Shown: positions 16,087 through 23,071 of the stretch, piece after piece
How positions within the stretch are numbered: the stretch's first letter is position 1
Layout: the number at the start of each line of letters is the position of its first letter
Position numbers and translations under genes: made by a program
Notes under the pieces: model-generated
Database searches by the model: none
Told to the model about the DNA's origin: nothing
The model's input: only the letters and a program-made list of their open reading frames with translations
Origin: Actinomycetes bacterium
Lineage (GTDB): Bacteria > Actinomycetota > Acidimicrobiia > Acidimicrobiales > CADCSY01
NCBI GenBank assembly: GCA_025464025.1
Contig: JAODBP010000275.1
Span: 1 to 31,625 of the forward strand
Length of the DNA: 31,625 bases
Direction of reading: 5' to 3'

Positions 16087-17369
16087 GGCGCCGGATCCTG
16101 CTCTCCATGGTCCTCGTGACGGCCGTCGCTGTCGCGCTGTTCGCCATCCCGCTCGGCGTGGCCGTCAACCGCTTGTACCGCGGGCGGGAGGTCAGCCGCC
16201 TCGACCAGGAAGCCACCCGTGCCGTGGGCTCGGTCCCGGCGACCGGCCTCGACGGCGCCGACGCCCTCCGCCTGCCCCAGGCGCCCGGCAGGGTGCGCAC
16301 CGCCATCTACGGGCCCGACGGCCAGCGCCTCGCCGGAGTCGGGCCGCGCACCGGTGGCAGCGTGGTCCGGGCCGCGCTCCGCGGCCAGGTCACCAACGAC
16401 CACGACGGCGCCTGGCTCGCCGTCGCCGTGCCCATCCACGACGAGGACCGGATCGTCGGCGCCGCCCGCGCTGCGCTGCCATGGGACGTCGTCACCGACG
16501 ACACGAACCGGGCCTGGCTCGCCATGACCGCGTTCGCGCTGGTCGTCGTGATGCTGTCCGGTGCGTTGGCCTGGTGGCTGAGCTCGATCCTGGCTCGCCC
16601 GATCGAGCACCTGACCGCCCTCGCCCTCCGCCTGGGGGACGGTGACTTCAGCGCCCGGGTCGAGCCGGCCGGCGTTCCTGAGGTCGACCGGGCCGGCACG
16701 GCGCTCAACCGCACGGCCGCCCGGCTCGGTGACCTGATGGCCCGCGAGCGGTCGTTCACCGCCGACGTCTCCCACCAGCTGCGAACGCCGCTCACCAGCC
16801 TTCGCCTCGCGCTCGAGAGCGCCCTCCTCACCCCCGGGGTCGACGAACGAGCCGCCATCGACGTTGCCCTCGGCGAGGTCGGCCGCCTCCAGACGACCGT
16901 GGCGACCTTGCTGCGCATGGCACGCGACGCGGACCCGCTCGGAGGCGTGCCGTGTGATCCGGCCAAGGTGAGCGTCGAGGTCGCCGAGCGGTACCGGGGG
17001 ACTCTCGCCTCCGCCGGCCGACCGCTCCACATCGACGTGCAGCCGGACCTGGGCCAAGCCCGCTGCTCCGCCGACGTCCTGCGCGAGATCCTCGTCGTGC
17101 TCCTCGACAACGCCGTCATCCACGGCGACGGCACGGTCCGCCTCACCGTGCGCCCGGCCGGCGCCGGGGTGATCGTCGAGGTCGGCGACGAGGGAGCCGG
17201 CATCCCGGACCCCGCCACCGTGTTCCGCCGCCGCGCCGGCGAGGCCACCGGGCACGGCATCGGACTGGCCCTGGCCCGCTCCCTCGCCGAGGCCCAGGGC
17301 GGTCGGCTCCTGCTCAGCCACGCCGCTCCGCACCCTCGCTTCACCGTCGCTCTCCTCGCCGCCACCTGA
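16083..17369 (+). CDS. Sensor histidine kinase
   Basis: 428 residues from GTG 16083, coupled to the response regulator by GTGA. TM1 is near residues 5-28, then an extracytoplasmic sensor of about 115 residues, TM2 near 145-170, a HAMP linker (about 170-222) and a HisKA domain with phospho-acceptor His231 in FTADVSHQLRTPLTSL. The ATPase domain has the N-box VVLLDNAVIHG, G1 DEGAGI and G2 GHGIGLALARSLAEAQGG. The N-box reads Asp-Asn-Ala-Val-Ile-His, close to canonical. The sensor loop has no recognised ligand fold. The genes around it make or transport envelope components, so it may sense wall damage or an antibiotic; this is inference. Confidence 0.94.
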   Translation: MRRRILLSMVLVTAVAVALFAIPLGVAVNRLYRGREVSRLDQEATRAVGSVPATGLDGADALRLPQAPGRVRTAIYGPDGQRLAGVGPRTGGSVVRAALRGQVTNDHDGAWLAVAVPIHDEDRIVGAARAALPWDVVTDDTNRAWLAMTAFALVVVMLSGALAWWLSSILARPIEHLTALALRLGDGDFSARVEPAGVPEVDRAGTALNRTAARLGDLMARERSFTADVSHQLRTPLTSLRLALESALLTPGVDERAAIDVALGEVGRLQTTVATLLRMARDADPLGGVPCDPAKVSVEVAERYRGTLASAGRPLHIDVQPDLGQARCSADVLREILVVLLDNAVIHGDGTVRLTVRPAGAGVIVEVGDEGAGIPDPATVFRRRAGEATGHGIGLALARSLAEAQGGRLLLSHAAPHPRFTVALLAAT

Positions 17370-17378
17370 CCGCGGCGT

Positions 17379-17414
17379 CCGCGAACCCGCCGCGAACCCA
17401 CCGTCTCGTACGGT
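17379..17414 (+). promoter_or_regulatory. Promoter with tandem CCGCGAACCC boxes
   Basis: CCGCGAACCC occurs twice, at 17379-17388 and 17390-17399, exactly 11 bases apart, as expected for an OmpR-type dimer. Nine bases later stands the -10 hexamer TACGGT (17409-17414), then 6 bases, then ATG 17421, so the transcript is probably leaderless. The boxes occupy the -35 region. Confidence 0.6.
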
Positions 17415-17420
17415 CGCCCG

Positions 17421-19433
17421 ATGTCGGCATTCGCCTACCTGCGTGGCGGTGGTGCCCTCGTGATCGCGGTCGCGAGCGTCACCTACGCGTGCCGGCACCT
17501 CCGCTCCCTCCTCACGCCCACCTGGCACGGGCCGTTGGCCCGGTTGGCCGAGATCGTCCTCGGTCTCAGCCTCGTCACGGTGCTCCTCGAGGTCCTGGGG
17601 ACCATCGGTCTGCTCCGCCCCACCATGGTCATGGTCGCCATCCCCCTGTGCGCCCTCGCCGCGGGCAGATGGGCAGCGGGGCGCAGCATGCCGAGCGACC
17701 AGCCGGCCCGCCCCCGGATCGTGGTCCGGTGGGACGTCCTGCTGTCGTTCGGGATCGTCGTCGTGGTCCTCGGCCAGTGGCTGGCCCACGCGAGCGTGAT
17801 CGTCGAAGGCGGCTTTCGGGACATGGACTCGCTCCGCTACCACGGCCCGTTCGTCGCCCGTTGGGTCCAGCAGCACAGCCTTGTCCACCTCGAGCACACC
17901 TCCAGCGAGGTGCAGGAGACGTTCTTCCCGGCGAACGCCGAGCTGCTCCACGCCTACGGCGTCCTGCTCTTCGGCCGCGACATCCTCACGCCCTTCCTCA
18001 ACCTCGCCTGGTACGGCCTCGGCGTGCTGGCCGCGTGGTGCGGCCCCGTCTCGGGGCGAGGACGTGCCGCAGCCGCAGCCGGGTTCGCGGCCGTCTGCTC
18101 GACGCCGCTGCTCTCCTCCATCGAACCCGGGTCGGCCAAGAACGACCTCGCCGCCGGCGTGCTCGTGCTGTGCCTGGCCGTCTTCCTCCTCCACCACGCC
18201 GAGGCGGGACGAGGCTCGATGGTGGTCGCCGGCCTGGCGGCTGGTCTCGCCGTGGGGACGAAGCTGACCGTGCTGGCGCCGTTGGCGGTGCTGGTGGTCG
18301 GGGTCGTGTGGCTCGCCCGCGGCCGGCGGCGCGCCGTCGTCGTCCCTCTGCTCGCCGGCACGGTCGTGACGGGCTCGTTCTGGTACCTGCGGAACCTGGT
18401 CCACACCGGCAACCCACTCCCCTGGCTCCGCCACCTCGGCCCCGTTCGACTGCCCGGCCCGGACATGCCGGGGGCGAAGGCGCACGGGTTCTCGGTCCTG
18501 CACTACGCCACCGACCACTCGTTCTGGACCCAGGTCGTTCCCACCGGTCTGGTGCACTCCTTCGGGCCGCTCTTCCCGCTCCTGTTGATCGGCGCCGTCG
18601 GGTTCAGCGTCCTCGCTCTCCTCGAGCGCGGCAGCGGGCCGCGGCTCGTCCCCCTCGCTGCGGTTGCCGGCATGACGGCCTACCTGGCGACGCCGTTCAG
18701 TGCCGGAGGTTCCGACGGCCATCCCACGCTCTTCGCCCTGGACCTCCGGTTCCTCGCCCCCAGCCTCCTTCTCGCCGTCGTCGTCGCCGCCCGTTCGGCG
18801 CGGGCCACCCTCCTCCTCGTCGCGTCGGCTTCGCTCGTCGCGGTGAACCAGTGGTCCGGGCTCGGTCGCTGGCCGAACAGCGACGGGGCGCTTCGGGGCC
18901 TGGCGCTCCTCGGCCTCGTCGGCGGACTGAGCGTGCTCGCGGTGCGGCACGTGCACGGTCATCAGCTCCTCGGCGTGGGCCTGGTGCTCGCTGTGGTCCT
19001 CGGAGCGGTCGGTTGGCCGGTGCAAGCGGATGAGGTGAGCGACCGCTACGCCGCGGTGGACTCGGGCCTGACCGCGGCGTTCGCGATGTTCCACGACACC
19101 CATGGGCTGCGCATCGCCGTCGGCGGCTTCGCCAACGACTACCCCCTGTACGGCGCCGGGCTCGACAACCGGGTGCAGTACATCGGCGTGCCGCTCGACC
19201 ACGGCGGGTTCCGGCCCGCGACGTCGTGTCGAGAGTGGCGCGGCGCGTTGGCGCGTGGTCGCTACGACGATGTCGTGCTCAGCCGGTCCCCGCTCGCCCG
19301 CCAGCGACTCCCACGCGAGGCCGCCTGGACGGCGACCGACCCCGCCGCCCACCTCGTGCTCAGCCGCGGCGTCACCCGCGTCTACCGGCTCCGCGGGTCG
19401 ATGGACCCGCGCCTCTGCCCGGAGGGCGCGTAA
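17421..19433 (+). CDS. Polytopic GT-C-like membrane glycosyltransferase
   Basis: 670 residues from ATG 17421. About twelve membrane segments precede a soluble C-terminal part (about 535-670). The first large outer loop carries FRDMDSLRYHGPFVARWVQ, an acidic Asp-x-Asp-like site typical of the PMT/GT-C superfamily that uses polyprenyl-phosphate sugars, followed by ETFFPANAELLHAYGVLLFG. KNDLAAGVLVLCLAVF and GTKLTVLAPLAVLVVG are further family-like stretches. It probably transfers a sugar to a wall polymer, lipid or protein at the outer face; donor and acceptor are unknown. It follows the kinase gene by 51 bases but has its own strong, boxed promoter, so it is a likely direct target of the two-component system. 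Confidence 0.82.
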   Translation: MSAFAYLRGGGALVIAVASVTYACRHLRSLLTPTWHGPLARLAEIVLGLSLVTVLLEVLGTIGLLRPTMVMVAIPLCALAAGRWAAGRSMPSDQPARPRIVVRWDVLLSFGIVVVVLGQWLAHASVIVEGGFRDMDSLRYHGPFVARWVQQHSLVHLEHTSSEVQETFFPANAELLHAYGVLLFGRDILTPFLNLAWYGLGVLAAWCGPVSGRGRAAAAAGFAAVCSTPLLSSIEPGSAKNDLAAGVLVLCLAVFLLHHAEAGRGSMVVAGLAAGLAVGTKLTVLAPLAVLVVGVVWLARGRRRAVVVPLLAGTVVTGSFWYLRNLVHTGNPLPWLRHLGPVRLPGPDMPGAKAHGFSVLHYATDHSFWTQVVPTGLVHSFGPLFPLLLIGAVGFSVLALLERGSGPRLVPLAAVAGMTAYLATPFSAGGSDGHPTLFALDLRFLAPSLLLAVVVAARSARATLLLVASASLVAVNQWSGLGRWPNSDGALRGLALLGLVGGLSVLAVRHVHGHQLLGVGLVLAVVLGAVGWPVQADEVSDRYAAVDSGLTAAFAMFHDTHGLRIAVGGFANDYPLYGAGLDNRVQYIGVPLDHGGFRPATSCREWRGALARGRYDDVVLSRSPLARQRLPREAAWTATDPAAHLVLSRGVTRVYRLRGSMDPRLCPEGA

Positions 19434-19503
19434 ATCGGTGGCGAGCCACGACGCCTTCACTACCCTTCGGTCGGCCGTGCGAGCGAACGAGGAGGTGGTA
19501 CCC

Positions 19504-19554
19504 GTGATCGTTGTGAGATGGGTGCTCCTCTACGAGGTCATGGTCGGGCGATAG
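19504..19554 (+). CDS. Possible 16-codon leader peptide
   Basis: GTG 19504 opens a 16-residue frame (about MIVVRWVLLYEVMVGR) ending at TAG 19552. It is preceded by a strong ribosome site, GGAGG, 8 bases upstream. Behind it CGGGAG (from 19560) can pair with CTCCCG just before the hydrolase ribosome site, and CCTCCC could pair with the leader's own GGAGG. That arrangement could couple translation of the leader to the hydrolase gene. No recognisable regulatory codon run is present, and it may be fortuitous. Confidence 0.3.
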   Translation: MIVVRWVLLYEVMVGR

Positions 19555-19598
19555 GTCGTCCGGGAGCGCCGTACCGGTTCCTCCCGAAAGGCACGACC

Positions 19599-20375
19599 AT
19601 GCACTTCACCTCTGAACCGCGCCTCGACGACGGCGTGCTCGAACGTCGCTTCACGCTCGGCGACATCCCCGGCCTCCTTTGGACTCCGGGCGCCGCATCG
19701 GCACCGGCCCGCCTGATCCTTCTGGGTCACCCCGGTGGACTGGACACCATGTACCCGCGGTTGGCCGATCGGGCCCGGCTCTTCGCAGCGGACGGCTACG
19801 CCGCGGCCACCATCGAGCTCCCCGGGAGCGGTGACCGACACCGTCTTCCGGCCATCGAGGAGGCCCGCGCCGACCTACGCCGAGCTCTGGCCGCGGGCCA
19901 GGCGGTGCACGACGACATCGTCGACCGGCTCGTCCTCCCCCTGGTCGAGCGCGCGGTCCCGGAATGGCGTGGACTCCTCGACGCCCTTCTCTCGATGCCC
20001 GAGATCGCCGGCCCGGTCGGGTTCGCGGGAGGGATCATCGCGATCGCAGTTCGGCTGGCACTCGTCGAACCTCGCATCGCCGCCGCCCTCCTCTTCGCGG
20101 GGAGCTTCGTGCCACGCAGCACCTTCGAGGAGGCCCGAAAGGTCACCGTTCCGTTGCACGTCCTGCTGCAGTGGGACGACGAAGGGAACGACCGGCAGAC
20201 GGCCCTGGACCTCTTCGACGCGTTCGGCTCCAAGGAGAAGACCCTGCACGCCAACATGGGCGGGCACACCGGCGTCCCGGCGTTCGAAGCGGAGTACGGG
20301 AACCGGTTCTTCGCTCGGCACCTCACGGGACGTCGCGCCGCCGGGGCAAGTGGCGATGGGCCCTGGCGGCCATGA
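19599..20375 (+). CDS. Alpha/beta-hydrolase fold protein, nucleophile Ser replaced
   Basis: 258 residues from ATG 19599, 8 bases after GAAAGG. The fold is clear: LILLGHPGGLD (residues 39-49) is the oxyanion loop, YAAATIELPGSGDRH the next strand and loop, and VPLHVLLQWDDEGND (about 184-198) and NMGGHTGVPAFE (219-230) hold the acid and histidine of the triad (Asp193/194 and His223). At the nucleophile elbow, where Gly-x-Ser-x-Gly is expected, the sequence is Gly141-Phe-Ala143-Gly-Gly: alanine stands in for serine, coded by GCG. The protein may thus be a non-catalytic binding protein or have an altered site. It is convergent with the VOC gene and separated from it by a hairpin. Confidence 0.82.
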   Translation: MHFTSEPRLDDGVLERRFTLGDIPGLLWTPGAASAPARLILLGHPGGLDTMYPRLADRARLFAADGYAAATIELPGSGDRHRLPAIEEARADLRRALAAGQAVHDDIVDRLVLPLVERAVPEWRGLLDALLSMPEIAGPVGFAGGIIAIAVRLALVEPRIAAALLFAGSFVPRSTFEEARKVTVPLHVLLQWDDEGNDRQTALDLFDAFGSKEKTLHANMGGHTGVPAFEAEYGNRFFARHLTGRRAAGASGDGPWRP

Positions 20376-20380
20376 CCCTG

Positions 20381-20400
20381 AAGCCCGACCCCTCGGGCTT
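20381..20400. terminator. Bidirectional hairpin between convergent genes
   Basis: AAGCCCGA (20381-20388) pairs perfectly with TCGGGCTT (20393-20400) across a CCCC loop, between the convergent hydrolase and VOC genes. It can act in either direction. Confidence 0.6.
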
Positions 20401-20466
20401 GGCGACAGAGCGCCTCTTCTGTCGTGCCCTGATCGGCACGTCTGCGAACGCGGCGCCCTCCGCGAC

Positions 20467-20820
20467 TCAGTCCGGGCCGATCGCGCAGAACTCATGGCCT
20501 GCCGGGTCTTGCAGGACTCGTGTCGTCCACTCGCCGGCTTCCGTGGTCGCCAGGAGCGTCGCGCCAGCAGCGATCATCTCGTCGACCATCGGTGCCGCGT
20601 GTCCGACGAAGAGGTCGAGGTGCATTCGGACCTTCGTCGTCTTCGCCTCGGGAACCCTCTGGAACGTCACGTGCGGCGGCCCGTCAGCGCCGTCGATCCG
20701 GTCGATCGAGACGTAGGGCCCTCCTGCACCTCCCGGACGTCGCACGTAGCCGAGGAACCGCTCCCAGAAGGTGGCCAGCTGATCGGGGTCGGGGCAGTCG
20801 ATGGTGATTCCGACCTTCAT
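20467..20820 (-). CDS. VOC-superfamily (glyoxalase-like) protein
   Basis: 117 residues from ATG 20820, preceded by GAGAGG 7 bases upstream; the open frame further up is non-coding. MKVGITIDCPDPDQLATFWERFLGY is the standard first betaalphabeta unit of the Glo/VOC fold, and RMHLDLFVGHAAPMVDEMIAAGATLL with VLQDPAGHEFCAIGPD the second. This is the short form common in actinobacteria. The usual metal-binding positions are only partly filled (His in MHLDLFV, Glu in GHEFC), so it may be an enzyme such as a lyase or dioxygenase, or a drug-binding protein. It is the last chromosomal gene before the island. Confidence 0.88.
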   Translation of the reverse strand: MKVGITIDCPDPDQLATFWERFLGYVRRPGGAGGPYVSIDRIDGADGPPHVTFQRVPEAKTTKVRMHLDLFVGHAAPMVDEMIAAGATLLATTEAGEWTTRVLQDPAGHEFCAIGPD

Positions 20821-20979
20821 CTGCGGCCTCTCGATCGGGTCATGGTGTCGCTCGTAGGTAGCTGATTCGGCCAGAGCTCCCGAACACCGCGGGCAATGGC
20901 GGTGGAGGTCGGCCACGGCGATCCTGCCAACACGCTGGAGTGGCGCGACGACCAATTCGGACACCATCGGATGGTGCCC

Positions 20980-21005
20980 GTGGTCGGAACCCGGGGCGGG
21001 TGGAC
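20980..21005. repeat. 26-base relic of integrase coding sequence
   Basis: 25 of 26 bases match 31378-31403 inside the integrase gene, in the same orientation; both read VHPPRVPTT on the minus strand. No longer integrase homology is visible around it. It lies just outside the tRNA-Cys fragment and may be debris of an earlier element that used the same site. Confidence 0.5.
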
Positions 21006-21048
21006 GCGGTGGTGGTCGGTCCCGGTCACGGGCGGACAAACCAAAAAT

Positions 21049-21082
21049 GGCCCCTGACCTGCAGTTCTACAGGTCAGGGGCC
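21049..21082 (-). terminator. tRNA-Cys terminator, left outside the island end
   Basis: GGCCCCTGACCTG (21049-21061) pairs perfectly over 13 bases with 21070-21082 around an 8-base loop, and on the minus strand is followed by ATTTTT: a textbook Rho-independent terminator. It stands 2 bases past the tRNA 3' end, so it is the original terminator of the tRNA-Cys gene. Confidence 0.85.
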
Positions 21083-21084
21083 CC

Positions 21085-21127
21085 GGAGGCGACGAGGGGA
21101 ATCGAACCCCTGTACACGGCTTTGCAG
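21085..21127 (-). other. 3' half of tRNA-Cys: left attachment site of the island
   Basis: On the minus strand this reads CTGCAAA (anticodon loop, GCA = Cys), GCCGT (anticodon stem 3' arm), GTAC (variable loop), AGGGG-TTCGATT-CCCCT (T arm), CGTCGCC (acceptor 3' strand), then U73 and CC. A 5' acceptor strand GGCGACG and a D arm are absent: sequence upstream of the anticodon loop (GGAGTCGTA) cannot pair with GCCG. The gene is therefore only a 3' half, the usual duplicate left when a tyrosine recombinase integrates at the anticodon loop. The orientation predicts the intact tRNA-Cys at the far right end, beyond this window. Confidence 0.85.
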
Positions 21128-21546
21128 TACGACTCCGGAGCCGATGAAAGTCCTGGTCAGAGCCACTTTATCGCGGCCTGATTCGTTCCCGGGGAGCGAA
21201 CGGGGAGCGGAATCGCGGTCCCTGGCGGACACGTAGGGCGCAGACCCGAGCCTCGGTGTGAGACGGCCGCGCCGACCCGGCGCCGGCGGCGCTGTCACCG
21301 CCCGATCCGACCTCGACGTCGCGACGTGCAGCACCCCGGTGCATATGTGCGAGGCCGTGAAGGAAGCGGTGGTTCGCAGGGCCCGAGGGAGTCGCTCGGT
21401 AGCTCGAAGCGCGAGGACCGGTGGGCGGTCGTAACTGAGGTGTGGGCGATGGCGCGAGGACGTGCGAGCACAGCGAGGCCGGGTGGGTGCAGGAGCGGCT
21501 CTTCGGCGACGGCCCCCTCGAAGGGGTAACAGAATACTATGACCCC
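21128..21546. other. Gene-free left end of the island
   Basis: No convincing gene lies here. It holds the element side of the attachment site; a short direct repeat CGGGGAGCGAA/CGGGGAGCGGA near 21190-21211, possibly a recombinase arm site; and the promoter of the Xre gene. Open frames through it lack consistent codon use. Confidence 0.5.
21514..21540 (+). promoter_or_regulatory. Leaderless promoter and possible operator of the Xre gene
   Basis: The -10 hexamer TACTAT (21535-21540) stands 6 bases before ATG 21547. An inverted repeat CCCCT-CGA-AGGGG (21514-21526) covers the -35 region and is a candidate self-repression site for the Xre protein. Confidence 0.5.
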
Positions 21547-21867
21547 ATGGAAGCGCTGCCCTCGCCCGCCGCCGGGCTGCTCCAACTCGCTCGCCATCGC
21601 TCCGGGCTCTCCCAGCGCGAGCTGGCCGAGCGTGCCGGTGTGCCCAAGACGATGGTGAGCGCCTACGAGCGCGGGAAGCACCAGCCGACCCTCCCGACAC
21701 TGGAGCGACTCCTGCGCGCCGCCGGCTGGGAGCTGCGTCTCCAGCTCGTCCCCTACGACTCGCAGTCCGACACGGTGCAGGCGCGCATGGACTCGTGGTC
21801 GCCGGCCGAGCGCGAGGCCTACGACCGTTGGCTCGACGAGACGGCAGCCGCCGCCAGCGCGACGTGA
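21547..21867 (+). CDS. Xre-family regulator, putative antitoxin
   Basis: 106 residues from ATG 21547. A helix-turn-helix fills residues 10-62: LLQLARHRSGLSQRELAERAGVPKT then MVSAYERGKHQPTLPTLERLL, the standard Xre pattern with SQRELAERAGV as helix 2 and the YERGK recognition end. A short tail (WELRLQLVPYDSQSD, then SPAEREAYDRWLDE) may bind the partner. Its stop overlaps the nucleotidyltransferase start by GTGA, typical of toxin-antitoxin pairs in which the regulator comes first and represses its own promoter. Function is inferred from this layout. Confidence 0.85.
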   Translation: MEALPSPAAGLLQLARHRSGLSQRELAERAGVPKTMVSAYERGKHQPTLPTLERLLRAAGWELRLQLVPYDSQSDTVQARMDSWSPAEREAYDRWLDETAAAASAT

Positions 21868-22403
21868 CCGACCAGCCTCCGTTCCACCCGGCCGAGATCG
21901 TCGAGGTCCTCCGGCGTCATGACGTCGAGTACGTCGCCATCGGCGCGTTCGCCGCACTCGCCCAAGGCGCGCCGATCCCCGCGACCGCCGACATCGACGT
22001 GACCCCTCGGACCACCGCCAAGAACCTCCAGCGCCTCTCCGCCGCCCTCGACGAGCTCGAGGCCCGGATCCGCACCGAAGCGATCCCCGAAGGGCTCCCG
22101 TTCAGGCACGACGGAAAGAGCTTGGGCCAGGCGCAGACGTGGAACCTCCAGTGCCGCCACGGCGACTTCGACATCGCCTTCCGGCCCTCCGGGACCGACG
22201 GCTACGACGACCTGATCCGGACCGCGACCATCGTCGTCGTCGACGGGCAACCGACGGTCGTGGCCAGCATCGACGACATCATCCGATCAAAGACCGCCGC
22301 CGGCCGGCTCAAAGATTTCGCTGCGCTCCCTGGCCTGGAGCGCTACCGCGACTCCCTCCACCGGCACCGCCCCGAGCCCGACGGGCCGAGCCTCGGGCTC
22401 TGA
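21864..22403 (+). CDS. Nucleotidyltransferase-fold protein, putative toxin
   Basis: 179 residues from GTG 21864. Family marks are YVAIGAFAALAQG (residues 23-35), the metal-binding Asp-x-Asp in TADIDV (Asp43, Asp45), a third acidic residue in GDFDIAF (Asp103) and the late helix IDDIIRSKTAAGRLKDF. This is the DUF6036/AbiEii-like group of minimal nucleotidyltransferases. The catalytic triad is complete. In related toxin-antitoxin systems such enzymes block growth by modifying tRNA or a protein, and the neighbour neutralises them, giving phage abortive infection or element stability. The pair here has an Xre partner rather than the AbiEi wing-helix antitoxin, so it is only AbiE-like. Target unknown. 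Confidence 0.8.
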   Translation: MTDQPPFHPAEIVEVLRRHDVEYVAIGAFAALAQGAPIPATADIDVTPRTTAKNLQRLSAALDELEARIRTEAIPEGLPFRHDGKSLGQAQTWNLQCRHGDFDIAFRPSGTDGYDDLIRTATIVVVDGQPTVVASIDDIIRSKTAAGRLKDFAALPGLERYRDSLHRHRPEPDGPSLGL

Positions 22404-22456
22404 CTTGGCCGCCTTGCGGACCAAGGTCCAGCAACGGAGATGTAGCGCGAGAAACG

Positions 22457-22470
22457 GATAACGGGCATTA
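22457..22470 (+). repeat. Left copy of cassette-flanking inverted repeat
   Basis: GATAACGGGCATTA is repeated exactly, in inverted orientation, at 30649-30662, with weaker similarity going inwards (CAGCGTGTG against TCTGACTGTG). The two copies bracket all genes of lower GC content: the kinase pair, the membrane protein, the STAND gene and the hsdM stump. Confidence 0.6.
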
Positions 22471-22552
22471 CAGCGTGTGCTCTCGCTTCCCGTCACCTAG
22501 CTCGCGCAGAAGGTCGCCGCGCGCAGCCATTGCAGCGCAGGCCGACCCACTG

Positions 22553-22574
22553 GGGGTCCCGGCGGCCGGACCCC
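22553..22574 (+). promoter_or_regulatory. Hairpin ahead of the kinase operon
   Basis: GGGGTCC (22553-22559) and GGACCCC (22568-22574) can form a 7-base stem with an 8-base loop, 36 bases before the start of the RNase H-like gene. It may end transcription entering from the nucleotidyltransferase or act as an operator. The rest of 22404-22610 holds only the inverted repeat. Confidence 0.35.
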
Positions 22575-22610
22575 GGGTTTCGCGCGGCCACATCGTGATA
22601 CGAAGTCGAG

Positions 22611-23066
22611 GTGAAGTCGCTCGGTCTTCGGACGTACCGCGACAAGATCGTCTGGGCCACATGCGAGGGTGGCTCCCGTGCCTCGGCGGTGATCGCAGCG
22701 CACGGGACACTTCAGATCCCGACCTCCGACCGTGGAGAGCAGTTGGCGTGGGTGCGTCAAGAGATCGCAGCGCTCGTGGTCGACGTCAAACCTGACACCG
22801 TCGTCCTTTGCCCGACTGAAGGCACAACCGTGTCCAACGCCGTGGTCGAGCGGGCGCAGGTCGACGGCGTCGTATTGGAATCGCTCCACGCAGTCGCGCT
22901 TCCGGCCCAGGTGAGGAAGTCGGCAACCATCCGAGCTTCGTACGGCTGCCAGACCAAGGCTCAGCTGACGGCGGCGCTGGATACGATCCCGGGTCTCGCC
23001 GCGATCGCTCCGACTGCTGACCGACGCGAGCCCGCTGCCGCCGCGGTCAGCGCACTCCCGGCATAG
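22611..23066 (+). CDS. Unknown protein, possibly RNase H/RuvC-like fold
   Basis: 151 residues from GTG 22611; TACGAA lies 6 bases before it as a weak leaderless -10. I do not recognise a firm family. The order strand-strand (SLGLRTYRDKIVWATCEG, ASAVIAAHGTLQIP), helix (EQLAWVRQEIAALVVDVKP), strand DTVVLCPTEG, helix, strand VDGVVLESLHAVAL and a final helix region DRREPAAAAVSAL is like the RuvC/RNase H fold and recalls DUF3010 proteins. The Glu of CPTEG and the Asp/Glu of DRREP could be catalytic, but the first aspartate of RuvC is replaced (LRTYRD). It is followed after 5 bases by a protein kinase, so the two are one operon and probably one system. Confidence 0.7.
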   Translation: MKSLGLRTYRDKIVWATCEGGSRASAVIAAHGTLQIPTSDRGEQLAWVRQEIAALVVDVKPDTVVLCPTEGTTVSNAVVERAQVDGVVLESLHAVALPAQVRKSATIRASYGCQTKAQLTAALDTIPGLAAIAPTADRREPAAAAVSALPA

Positions 23067-23071
23067 CCAAG

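Noticed and set aside
17379..17414. GAACC read as the -35 of an ECF sigma factor promoter
   Set aside because: Spacing from GAACC to the -10 hexamer is far shorter than the 15-17 bases of ECF promoters, and the tandem 11-base repeat fits a response regulator better.
16065..19460. Very long minus-strand open frame (1,131 codons) across the kinase and GT-C genes
   Set aside because: It mirrors two clear plus-strand genes with motifs, is full of Gly/Arg/Glu/His low-complexity runs, and arises because stops are rare in antisense frames of high-GC genes.
21085..21180. Complete tRNA gene on the minus strand
   Set aside because: No 5' acceptor strand, D arm or 5' anticodon-stem arm can be found upstream of CTGCAAA; only the 3' half is present.
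21074..21700. Minus-strand open frame over the island left end
   Set aside because: It runs through the tRNA fragment and the Xre promoter, is Arg/Ala/Ser-rich and lacks any domain.
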